DNA of 20,967 bases, taken from IMG/VR virus record IMGVR_UViG_3300011116_000761, positions 1-20,967 of that record, one strand, 5' to 3'. This document shows, piece by piece, positions 13,286-18,631 of this stretch. The notes under the pieces were generated by a model. It had not been told where the DNA came from. It did no database searches and saw only the letters and a list, made by a program, of their open reading frames with translations. A program made the translations under genes and the position numbers. Position 1 is the stretch's first letter; every line of letters begins with the position of its first letter. Source of the DNA: a virus.

Positions 13286-13804
13286 ATGCGAACCCTCACC
13301 GCAACCCTCACACTCACCCTCATAGCCATCCTCGGACTCGTCCCAGCCATGGCCGCAGAAGCCCCACAACAGCCCACCAAACGCCCTGTGGCATCCACTA
13401 GCACCACCACTACCACCCTGCCTCCAACGCCTCCCAGACGCCCTCTGAACGTCGCTGACGGGCAATCCTGCCCAGGCTGGATAGACATCGCCCGTGAGGT
13501 CGGCTGGCCTGAAGCCGAACTGCCGATGGTTGGGGCGATCACCTACTTCGAGTCCCGATGCCGAAGCGACGTCCGGGGCGACAAAGGCCGATCCTGGACC
13601 GCCTTCCAACTCCACACCACCTCATGGTGCCGACCCACCAAGTACTACCCGAACGGCTATCTGCAATCGTTGCAAATAGTGAAGACCTGCGAAGACCTCC
13701 TCGACCCACACACCGCAGCCCGTGCCGCCCTCGCCATCTGGCAGTACGGAGGCTGGAACCCGTGGACCACTCGCCACCTAGCATCCACCAGTCTCGGCCA
13801 CTAA
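13286..13804 (+). CDS. Secreted lysozyme / lytic transglycosylase-like protein
   Basis: A 172-aa protein with a clear signal peptide (residues 1-23, basic start, Leu/Thr-rich core, AMA cleavage site), a Thr/Pro linker (about 35-52) and a compact C-terminal domain. That domain contains MVGAITYFESRCRSDVRGD (candidate catalytic Glu89), WTAFQLHTTSWC and ALAIWQYGGWNPW, the order expected for an SLT/lysozyme-type fold ('E-S-x-C/F ... G-x-x-Q ... A-L-x-x-x-Y-G-G-W'). Cys 62, 92, 115 and 135 could form two disulfides, fitting export. It would cleave the glycan backbone from outside the membrane, complementing the cytoplasmic M15 endolysin. Superinfection or virion-entry roles are alternatives. AAAGG (13274-13278) precedes the ATG. 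Confidence 0.7.
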   Translation: MRTLTATLTLTLIAILGLVPAMAAEAPQQPTKRPVASTSTTTTTLPPTPPRRPLNVADGQSCPGWIDIAREVGWPEAELPMVGAITYFESRCRSDVRGDKGRSWTAFQLHTTSWCRPTKYYPNGYLQSLQIVKTCEDLLDPHTAARAALAIWQYGGWNPWTTRHLASTSLGH

Positions 13805-13840
13805 TGCCGTAAGGTCGAATCCGACCCACAAGGAGGGCTC

Positions 13841-14083
13841 ATGAAACCAAAAGAGAAACTGATACTGAACGGCTTGTTCATGTTCGCATGGATAGGACTC
13901 TGGCTCACCGGACCAGAAAACCCAGACAACAAATACACCGACTGGCAAATCGCAATCTTCATTGCGGTACTCGTCATCGGATTCGTGTCAGCGGTGCGTT
14001 CATGGTCGCAACTCATCCAGCAGCGTGACGCTGATCGACTCACCGAAATCTTGAAGCGCCGTGACCGACGAACCAATCGCTAA
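13841..14083 (+). CDS. Two-TM membrane protein (second holin candidate)
   Basis: An 80-aa protein with an AGGAGG ribosome binding site at 13831-13836 and a small dyad GGTCG/CGACC (13813-13826) just upstream. TM helices lie at about residues 8-24 (ILNGLFMFAWIGLWLTG) and 36-54 (WQIAIFIAVLVIGFVSAV). The C-terminus is highly charged (RDADRLTEILKRRDRRTNR), as in many holins. Following a secreted muralytic enzyme, it could be a pinholin or an accessory membrane protein; it could also be unrelated to lysis. Its 3' end overlaps the WhiB gene by 23 bp. Confidence 0.6.
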   Translation: MKPKEKLILNGLFMFAWIGLWLTGPENPDNKYTDWQIAIFIAVLVIGFVSAVRSWSQLIQQRDADRLTEILKRRDRRTNR

Positions 14084-14363
14084 CTGGACGAACGAAGACA
14101 ACGTCTTCGTCGGCAGACACCCAGTCTGGTATCGCTACGCAGCCTGCTACGGCAAATCAGGCGACCTGTTCTTTGAGGAAGGTGTGCGACGTCTCGTCAT
14201 TGAAGCCAAGTCGTATTGCATCAAATGCCCGGTACGCATCGACTGCCTTGAACATGCCATAAAGCATGAGGAGGTTGGTGTGTGGGGCGGGTTGACGACG
14301 ACGGAACGTAGGCGTGAGGCTCGTCGTAGGATAAGACTTCGTGGCACATCCAAACAAACGTAA
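14061..14363 (+). CDS. WhiB-family iron-sulfur transcriptional regulator
   Basis: A 100-aa protein, GTG start within the end of the preceding gene. The four cluster-binding cysteines are present: C29 (AACYGKSGDLFF), then C53 and C56 (SYCIKC) and C62 (RIDCLEHA), the CxxC-x5-C spacing of WhiB proteins, followed by the G-V-W-G-G turn (73-77) and a basic tail (ERRREARRRIRLRG) for DNA contact. WhiB proteins bind [4Fe-4S] and the host sigma factor SigA and are restricted to actinobacteria and their phages, so this is the strongest indicator of host phylum. It probably redirects host or phage transcription or interferes with a host WhiB. Its last 23 bp overlap the resolvase gene. Confidence 0.9.
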   Translation: MTDEPIANWTNEDNVFVGRHPVWYRYAACYGKSGDLFFEEGVRRLVIEAKSYCIKCPVRIDCLEHAIKHEEVGVWGGLTTTERRREARRRIRLRGTSKQT

Positions 14364-14688
14364 AGGCAACCGAGCCGAGCTGCTCGTCGCCAAATGGTTG
14401 CGCAAGTTCGGGTGGGTGAACGCTGAACGCAGTCGTGCCGGATGGACCGACGACCGAGGCGACATCGACGGAATCGTTGGGGTCTGTATTGAGGTCAAAG
14501 CGGAGAAGAAAATTGACCTACCTGGCTACATCCGAGAACTCGAAGTTGAGATGGCCAACGCCCGTGCATGGACAGGAGCCGTCATCGTCAAACGTCGTGG
14601 ATCAGAAGACGTGGACGACTGGTATGCCGTCATGCCAGCCAAAGTGTGGGCCGAGCTCCTTGCGATGCTCGACCAGCCAAAGGCATGA
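14341..14688 (+). CDS. Holliday-junction-resolvase-like PD-(D/E)XK nuclease
   Basis: A 115-aa protein with a GTG start overlapping the WhiB gene. An N-terminal basic helix (NKRKGNRAELLVAKWLRKFGW, Glu13 in the expected position) is followed by RGDIDGI (D41) and VCIEVKAEKK (E51, K53), the D...E-x-K core, and then by a helix and terminal strand (TGAVIVKRRG...WYAVMP). Size and layout match Hjc-like resolvases and related VRR-type nucleases used by phages to resolve branched DNA before packaging. It opens the recombination and replication half of the window. A restriction-like role is less likely given the length. Confidence 0.75.
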   Translation: MAHPNKRKGNRAELLVAKWLRKFGWVNAERSRAGWTDDRGDIDGIVGVCIEVKAEKKIDLPGYIRELEVEMANARAWTGAVIVKRRGSEDVDDWYAVMPAKVWAELLAMLDQPKA

Positions 14689-14699
14689 TTTGACAGGCA

Positions 14700-14708
14700 T
14701 GGTAAAAT
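14700..14708 (+). promoter_or_regulatory. Candidate extended -10 promoter (TGGTAAAAT)
   Basis: TG-N-TAAAAT lies in the 46-bp gap between the resolvase and the next gene, 26 nt before ATG 14735, with AAGGAGG in between. A TTGACA at 14690-14695 is only 7 nt upstream, too close to act as its -35. A related string (TAAGGTACATTCAG, 14915-14928) occurs before the RecB-like gene, suggesting two promoters of one type. Confidence 0.35.
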
Positions 14709-14734
14709 AGATTCAGGCAAGTAAGGAGGCCGAA

Positions 14735-14917
14735 ATGAATCTCAAGCAGTTTCGTGTTGCACCCGGTGAATACCGAATCGGAGACTGGACCATCCTTCGT
14801 GGCGGTCACAGCTATTGGCAAGTCCGAGATCAGTTCGATGATCTAGTCGAATACTTCCGCACCGCCACGGAAGCCATCCGATTCACCATCCACCACCAGC
14901 CAACACCCCACCGATAA
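14735..14917 (+). CDS. Small hypothetical protein
   Basis: A 60-aa protein with the strong AAGGAGG ribosome binding site and its own promoter candidate, so it is probably expressed well. The sequence (MNLKQFRVAPGEYRIGDWTI, then GGHSYWQVRDQFDDLVEYFR and a helix TEAIRFTIH) suggests a small beta-alpha fold: two or three strands and one helix, resembling in outline single-domain phage inhibitors or accessory proteins. I recognise no family. It stands alone between two intergenic gaps, unlike most neighbours, which overlap. Confidence 0.6.
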   Translation: MNLKQFRVAPGEYRIGDWTILRGGHSYWQVRDQFDDLVEYFRTATEAIRFTIHHQPTPHR

Positions 14918-14965
14918 GGTACATTCAGTAATCCCAATTAGCCCAACTACAAGAAAGGCCCGCCA

Positions 14966-16093
14966 ATGCCCGCCACCGACGACTTCACCACAGGTGAAGC
15001 ACCCAAAGACCGATGGGGTCGCTACCTCATCACCACACGCAGTGGGAAACAAACCTCATTCCCACGAGTCACCACCATCGCCAAATGCTTGGATGATGAA
15101 GGTGCGTTGACAGCGTGGAAGGGTCGCATGACTGCGACAGGTCTGGTGCAACGCAACGACCTCCTCGTCGCAGCATCAGCAGCACTCGAAGACCGCACCG
15201 CACTCGACCGCATCGTCCAACAAGCCATCGAAGCAGCAGGAGCATCCAGCAAAGCCAACATCGGCACCGCACTCCACTCACTCACCCAAGCGTTGGACCT
15301 CGGCCAGAAACCAGCAATCCTCCCCGGACTACAGGACGACGTTGACGCCTACCTCAAAGGCATCACCCAACACGGCGTCATCATCGACCCACGCTTCGTC
15401 GAAGTACTCCTCGTCAACGAAAAGTTCGAGTACGCAGGCACAGCGGATCGCATCGCCCGATTCAACACCCGCAAAAAGAAACAGGTGTTTGACTTGAAGA
15501 CGGGTTCCATCGACTACGCAATGAACGCCATCGCAGTCCAGATGGCGATGTACGCCAACGCCGAATACATCTACAACTGGCAAACCCAAGAGCACATACC
15601 GATGCCAGACATCGACAAGACACGAGGCGTCATCCTCCACCTGCCTGCTGGCAAAGGAGAACTCGCCCTCTACGAAGTAGACCTCGTCGCCGGGTGGGAA
15701 GCAGCACAGATGGCCATGGACGTTCGAGCATGGCGCAAACGCAAAGACCTGCACATCAAAGTGCATGTGGAGGTGGCGGCCAACGACGGGATTCCGCCCA
15801 CGACCGGAGTCGCCACCTCTACAGCACCCGACCTCAACCGCAACGACGCACTCACACGCATCAAAAACCTCCCAACCCCAGCACAAGAGCTGTTGAAGAA
15901 ACATTGGCCTGCACCAGGCGTCAAACTGCCCGACCTCAACGAAGAGCAGTTGGACATCCTGATGATTCGGTTGGATCAGTTGGAGACCGAGTTCTCTGCC
16001 GGGTTCCTCCCCAACAACGAACCCGACCTCCAACCCATCACCAAAGCACCAACCCGCAAAAAGGCACCAGCCAAGAAGAAGGTGGCAAAGTGA
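14966..16093 (+). CDS. RecB-like PD-(D/E)XK exonuclease
   Basis: A 375-aa protein with GAAAGG and CCCGCC before the ATG. RecB-family nuclease motifs are in order: GTALHSLTQ (H104), LLVNEKFEYAGTADRI (D161), QVFDLKTGS (D177, K179) and VQMAMYANAE (Q192, Y196), the 'G-T-x-H', 'G-x-x-D', 'D-x-K-T' and 'Q-x-x-x-Y' set shared with Cas4 and phage exonucleases. There are no Cys for an Fe-S cluster near the C-terminus, so it is not Cas4 proper. Residues about 285-345 are helical, and the last ~16 residues are Lys/Ala/Pro-rich (KAPTRKKAPAKKKVAK), a histone-like tail probably used to hold DNA. It is likely the exonuclease of the recombination module, working with the ssDNA-binding-like protein two genes on. 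Confidence 0.75.
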   Translation: MPATDDFTTGEAPKDRWGRYLITTRSGKQTSFPRVTTIAKCLDDEGALTAWKGRMTATGLVQRNDLLVAASAALEDRTALDRIVQQAIEAAGASSKANIGTALHSLTQALDLGQKPAILPGLQDDVDAYLKGITQHGVIIDPRFVEVLLVNEKFEYAGTADRIARFNTRKKKQVFDLKTGSIDYAMNAIAVQMAMYANAEYIYNWQTQEHIPMPDIDKTRGVILHLPAGKGELALYEVDLVAGWEAAQMAMDVRAWRKRKDLHIKVHVEVAANDGIPPTTGVATSTAPDLNRNDALTRIKNLPTPAQELLKKHWPAPGVKLPDLNEEQLDILMIRLDQLETEFSAGFLPNNEPDLQPITKAPTRKKAPAKKKVAK

Positions 16094-16500
16094 CACCGCT
16101 TGAAGGTCGCCTCGTTGACGAATCCGTCGTCACGATTCTCGCAATGCGATTCACCAAACTTGATGACAAGTCACGGCTCGTCATCCGAGACATCGCCGAT
16201 GAAGCCAACGGCTCCATCAGCATGAACCCGCCCACCGAACGTCGAATCGGCATCGCCCGCATCCTGCTGGAGATCGCCGAAAACGACGGCCATGTGGACA
16301 AAGACCTCGTGCGTAGCATCTGCGAACTACGCACAGGAAAGAAATACAACACCGCAGGAGAAGCCCTGGCTGACCTGTCATGGGTTGACGCCGAACGAGT
16401 TTGGTCGTCATTCCAAGACATCTACAACAACCGGGTGCAACTCGAATACCACCCCAAAACCAACAACTACACCATCAAGGAGTACAGCAATGTCCGATGA
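16090..16500 (+). CDS. Hypothetical protein between nuclease and ssDNA-binding-like protein
   Basis: A 136-aa protein; a GTG start at 16090 overlaps the preceding TGA (GTGA). The longer open frame upstream (from 15694) lies inside the nuclease gene and is rejected. It is predicted mostly helical: DESVVTILAMRFTKLDDKSR, RRIGIARILLEIAENDG, DLVRSICELRTGKKYNT and DAERVWSSFQDIYNNRV. I do not recognise a family. Its position between two DNA-handling genes, with overlaps on both sides, suggests a partner in replication or recombination. A recombination mediator or helicase loader could be considered, but no motif supports either. Confidence 0.65.
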   Translation: MTPLEGRLVDESVVTILAMRFTKLDDKSRLVIRDIADEANGSISMNPPTERRIGIARILLEIAENDGHVDKDLVRSICELRTGKKYNTAGEALADLSWVDAERVWSSFQDIYNNRVQLEYHPKTNNYTIKEYSNVR

Positions 16501-16897
16501 GTTCATGGAATCAACATCAGGTGGCCCGAAGCTGCCTGCACTCAAGTTCGCCAAAATTGGCGACACCCACACCGGCACCGTCACCGAAGTCACCAAACTT
16601 CAGGACAAGGACCCGGCAGGGAACGTCAAAACCTACGACAACGGCGACCCACGTTGGGTGTTCGTCTTCACCCTCGACACACCAATCGGTGCATCCAACC
16701 TGTGGGTGCGAGGACAGATGGTCAAAGCGATCCGTGAAGCAGCCGAGAAGGCAGGCGTCAAAACGCTCGTCGGCTCCACGCTGAGCGTGCGCTACACGGG
16801 TGACGGTGAGAAGAAGTCGGCTGCGTTCAACGCACCGAAGCTCTACGCCGCCAAAGTCGAAGCACCGAAGAACGATGCTTCGGCAGAGATGTGGTGA
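16490..16897 (+). CDS. Phage ssDNA-binding-like protein (OB-fold candidate)
   Basis: A 135-aa protein; the ATG overlaps the end of the previous gene by 11 bp, with AAGGAG (16478-16483) upstream. It has an N-terminal strand pattern (LKFAKIGDTHTGTVTEVTKL), then YDNGDPRWVFVFTLDT, LWVRGQMVKAIREAAEKAG and GSTLSVRYTGDGEKK. The order of strands and the 'G-D-x-x-x-G-x-V ... D-x-x-x-R-x-x-x-x-x-x-L-x-T ... L-W-V-R-G-x-M' pattern matches a family frequent in actinophage replication regions, regarded as single-stranded DNA-binding. The acidic, Trp-containing C-terminus (NDASAEMW) is compatible with protein partner binding. No direct proof of DNA binding is visible. Confidence 0.65.
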   Translation: MSDEFMESTSGGPKLPALKFAKIGDTHTGTVTEVTKLQDKDPAGNVKTYDNGDPRWVFVFTLDTPIGASNLWVRGQMVKAIREAAEKAGVKTLVGSTLSVRYTGDGEKKSAAFNAPKLYAAKVEAPKNDASAEMW

Positions 16898-16898
16898 C

Positions 16899-16982
16899 GT
16901 GGAACTGATTGTTCTCGTCGTCATCATTGGTGTTGTGACCTGGGTTGCCCTGCGTGGCCCAGGTCGCACACCGCAGCCATAG
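16899..16982 (+). CDS. 27-aa single-TM micropeptide
   Basis: A GTG start 1 bp after the preceding stop encodes MELIVLVVIIGVVTWVALRG and a short polar tail. This is a single predicted TM helix with acidic N-terminus and basic C-terminus. It would be co-transcribed with the ssDNA-binding-like gene and lies just before the 16987-17035 inverted repeat. Tiny hydrophobic peptides of this type can be membrane anchors or superinfection-exclusion factors, but there is no specific evidence. A chance ORF is the alternative. Confidence 0.45.
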   Translation: MELIVLVVIIGVVTWVALRGPGRTPQP

Positions 16983-16986
16983 AACT

Positions 16987-17035
16987 TGTGACCGGGGCAG
17001 GTTTTTCCCTTCCCTTTTTCCCTGTCCCGGTCACA
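16987..17035 (+). repeat. 15-bp inverted repeat enclosing a polypyrimidine mirror repeat
   Basis: TGTGACCGGGGCAGG (16987-17001) pairs with CCTGTCCCGGTCACA (17021-17035), with one G-T wobble. The 19-nt loop (17002-17020) is all pyrimidine, and 17002-17019 (TTTTTCCCTTCCCTTTTT) is a perfect mirror repeat. It lies in the only gene-free gap of the region (16983-17053). A rho-independent terminator would place the T run after the stem, not in the loop. A replication or regulatory element is possible. Confidence 0.75.
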
Positions 17036-17053
17036 TCCTGTTAGAAAGCATCC

Positions 17054-17185
17054 ATGACCAAACAAGAAATCAGGGACGCCATCGAGTTCCTACGCCGAGT
17101 GTTCGTCGGCCAAGGAGACGTGGATCGTCTTGAAGCAGCAATCAAAGCCCTAGAAGCCGAACTCACAAGGAGAAACAAGAAATGA
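17054..17185 (+). CDS. 43-aa helical protein of unknown function
   Basis: A short gene opening the tiny-gene operon, ATG 17054 with AGAAAG (17043-17048) nearby, and an ATGA overlap with the next gene. The sequence is amphipathic and helical: EIRDAIEFLRRVFVGQGD, then DRLEAAIKALEAELTRRNKK. It may form a helical hairpin or coiled coil and bind a partner. No family is recognised. The tight spacing and overlap support it as coding. Confidence 0.55.
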   Translation: MTKQEIRDAIEFLRRVFVGQGDVDRLEAAIKALEAELTRRNKK

Positions 17186-17406
17186 CCTACGACATTGACG
17201 CACTACGACAGATGAACGAGGAGGCACAGCTTCGCATCGCCGAACTGTCCACCGCCCTCGCACACGTCACCGAACAACGAGACAACCTCGAAGACTCGTT
17301 GACCGCAGCGATACGAGAAGTTGACGCCTACAAACAACAAACCGCATCGCTGAACGCCACCATCGAACGCCTCCGCCTCCACATCCAACAAGGAGTCGAA
17401 CTGTGA
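17182..17406 (+). CDS. Small coiled-coil protein
   Basis: A 74-aa protein predicted to be one long coiled coil: heptad-like Leu/Ile/Ala spacing from residue 6 onwards (DALRQMNEEAQLRIAELST, EQRDNLEDSLTAAIREVD, ASLNATIERLRLHIQQG). The charge is acidic overall. It overlaps the genes on both sides by 4 bp, so it belongs to the same translationally coupled cluster. The function is unknown; dimerisation is the only property that can be read. AAGGAG (17167-17172) serves as its ribosome binding site. Confidence 0.6.
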   Translation: MTYDIDALRQMNEEAQLRIAELSTALAHVTEQRDNLEDSLTAAIREVDAYKQQTASLNATIERLRLHIQQGVEL

Positions 17407-17729
17407 CCAAAGGTTCCGAAATCCTCACCGAAGCCCACGACCTCGTCAACGGCCCACGCCAAGACGCCTACAGCCACCCATTCGACGACTACTGGAAAGT
17501 CTCACAACTCTTCTACGCCTTCACCGGCATCAAGGTCTCGGTGAAACAGGCCATCATGTTCATGATCTGCGTCAAACTCGCACGCATCGCAACCAACGAC
17601 GCCAGCGGCCGTTGGCACCGAGACTCCGTCGTCGACGCAGCCGGATACCTCGCCTGCTTGAGCATGGTGCATGAACACATCGAGGACAAACACAACGATG
17701 CAGTCACACGCTTCAAGGAACAGCCATGA
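17403..17729 (+). CDS. DUF6378-like phage protein
   Basis: A 108-aa protein, GTG start overlapping the previous stop (GTGA). It begins with SEILTEAHDLVNGPRQDAYS and then carries KQAIMFMICVKLARIATND and HRDSVVDAAGYLACLSMV. The 'A-x-x-x-V-x-G-x-R-x-x-x-Y-x-x-P ... K-L-A-R ... H-R-D-S-x-x-D-x-A-G-Y' pattern is that of a helical family common in phage replication regions, which I associate with DUF6378. It resembles all-alpha nucleotide pyrophosphatases in outline, with acidic residues in two helices, but the catalytic E-x-x-E pair is not clear. A nucleotide-pool role is a hypothesis. Confidence 0.65.
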   Translation: MTKGSEILTEAHDLVNGPRQDAYSHPFDDYWKVSQLFYAFTGIKVSVKQAIMFMICVKLARIATNDASGRWHRDSVVDAAGYLACLSMVHEHIEDKHNDAVTRFKEQP

Positions 17730-17950
17730 GCATCACCGACCCGAAGTTCGCCACCGTCCTCGCCGACTCCGACGGCCACTCACGCTGGGTAGCACACATC
17801 GACGCAACCGACGTCATGAGCGCCTACCGTCAAGGTGGTGTACATCTACTCGTCACGCTCGATCCGGAAGGCAACATCACCGTGGCATTCAAGCCCGGCA
17901 GACATTGGGAAGCCACCTGGTCGCCGCCGATTACATTGGAACGACGATGA
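17726..17950 (+). CDS. Small hypothetical protein
   Basis: A 74-aa protein, ATGA overlap with the gene before and after. It is mostly strands: FATVLADSDGHSRWVAHIDA, GGVHLLVTLDPEGNITVAFK and HWEATWSPPITL, separated by a short helix (DVMSAYRQ). This suggests a small beta-barrel or sheet protein. No family is recognised. It is probably an early accessory protein of the cluster. Confidence 0.55.
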   Translation: MSITDPKFATVLADSDGHSRWVAHIDATDVMSAYRQGGVHLLVTLDPEGNITVAFKPGRHWEATWSPPITLERR

Positions 17951-18030
17951 ACCTCGACCCGCTCCGACCATGCGCCTGCGTACCAAACTCCAAACCCTGC
18001 TGCGACGGTCGTGATGACGAAGAGGACTGA
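17947..18030 (+). CDS. 27-aa Cys-rich acidic micropeptide
   Basis: The ATG overlaps the previous stop (ATGA) and the ORF ends within the next gene. The peptide MNLDPLRPCACVPNSKPCCD ends in GRDDEED: four Cys in C-x-C-x7-C-C, enough to bind one metal ion or make two disulfides, with a very acidic tail. It follows the same overlap rule as its neighbours, which argues for real translation. The function is unknown; a metal-binding inhibitor or adaptor is possible. Confidence 0.45.
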   Translation: MNLDPLRPCACVPNSKPCCDGRDDEED

Positions 18031-18259
18031 CCCCATCGAGCAATACCTCAACAGCACCGGGTCGGGCTGGTGCATCAAATACGTCCTCATCGCCGTCGTA
18101 GAAGACGAAGACTCCGACCAAAGCTTCTACATACAATGCCTAGAGAACCAGACGGCAGCCGAAACCATCGGCCTCTGCGAAGCCGTCTCCCACATACAGA
18201 AAGCCAAGATCGCCAAAGCATGGATGGAACGAGAAGCAGACTTCGACGACGACGAATGA
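18011..18259 (+). CDS. Small hypothetical protein
   Basis: An 82-aa acidic protein. The start is GTG 18011 or the adjacent ATG 18014, 20 nt inside the preceding micropeptide gene. It begins with a helix DPIEQYLN, strands KYVLIAVVEDED and SFYIQCLENQT, then an Ala-rich helix (AETIGLCEAVSHIQKAKIAKAWMEREADFDDDE). Fold and function are not recognised. The strand-strand-helix arrangement and acidic tail resemble small phage inhibitor proteins only in the broadest sense. It ends in an ATGA overlap with the zinc-ribbon gene. Confidence 0.6.
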   Translation: MMTKRTDPIEQYLNSTGSGWCIKYVLIAVVEDEDSDQSFYIQCLENQTAAETIGLCEAVSHIQKAKIAKAWMEREADFDDDE

Positions 18260-18366
18260 CCACCTGGTCATGTCCCCGGTGCTCGAATCGGGCTATCCTT
18301 CACATCACGCCGTCAGAGCCACCGCTCTGCACCCGCCACAACCCGCCACAACGAATGGAAACTTGA
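18256..18366 (+). CDS. 36-aa zinc-ribbon-like peptide
   Basis: An ORF with ATGA overlap at the start and TGATG at the end. The sequence begins MTTWSCPRCSNRAILHITPS and continues with PPLCTRHNPPQRMET: a C-x2-C knuckle followed after about 18 residues by C-x2-H, giving four zinc ligands in a rubredoxin-like or treble-clef-like half. Similar 'C-P-R-C ... C-x-x-H ... P-Q-R-M' peptides occur in actinophage genomes as far as I recall. It is likely a nucleic-acid- or protein-binding accessory factor. It is too short for many gene callers. Confidence 0.6.
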   Translation: MTTWSCPRCSNRAILHITPSEPPLCTRHNPPQRMET

Positions 18367-18602
18367 TGCCACGCCGACGCAAACACCCACAACCTAAATA
18401 CCCGGCACACCAACTCCTCCAACACCACACCACCACCTCAGCCCGACAACTCGCCCAACTCTTCCACGTCCACATCAGCACCATCCAACGATGGCGCAAC
18501 CCACACACCACACTCAACCAATGGGAAGCCGACAACTACGCCATCAAACTCGGCAAACACCCATCAGAAATCTGGACCAACTGGTTCGACATACCCTGCT
18601 AA
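18366..18602 (+). CDS. Helix-turn-helix DNA-binding protein
   Basis: A 78-aa very basic protein (MPRRRKHPQPKY start). The start overlaps the previous stop (TGATG). Residues about 22-44 (TTSARQLAQLFHVHISTIQRW) form a helix-turn-helix with a recognition helix ending in R-W-R, followed by a third helix (NQWEADNYAIKLGKHPSEIW) typical of Xre or MerR-like phage regulators. It sits directly before the primase-helicase gene and could regulate it, bind the origin-like repeats after that gene, or control the switch from early to late genes. It is the only clear HTH regulator besides WhiB. Confidence 0.65.
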   Translation: MPRRRKHPQPKYPAHQLLQHHTTTSARQLAQLFHVHISTIQRWRNPHTTLNQWEADNYAIKLGKHPSEIWTNWFDIPC

Positions 18603-18631
18603 CCTGACCAACCCAACAAGGAGTCCCGCCA

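Noticed and set aside
14690-14708. TTGACA and TAAAAT as a sigma70 promoter pair
   Set aside because: The spacer is only 7 nt, too short for a -35/-10 pair. Only the extended -10 is kept as a candidate.
15329-16096. 255-codon minus-strand ORF opposite the RecB-like gene
   Set aside because: Antisense shadow; no ribosome binding site or domain, while the + strand frame has full nuclease motifs.
18280-18300. GCTCGAATCGGGC resembling a T-arm
   Set aside because: It lies in the zinc-ribbon reading frame and has no matching tRNA arms.
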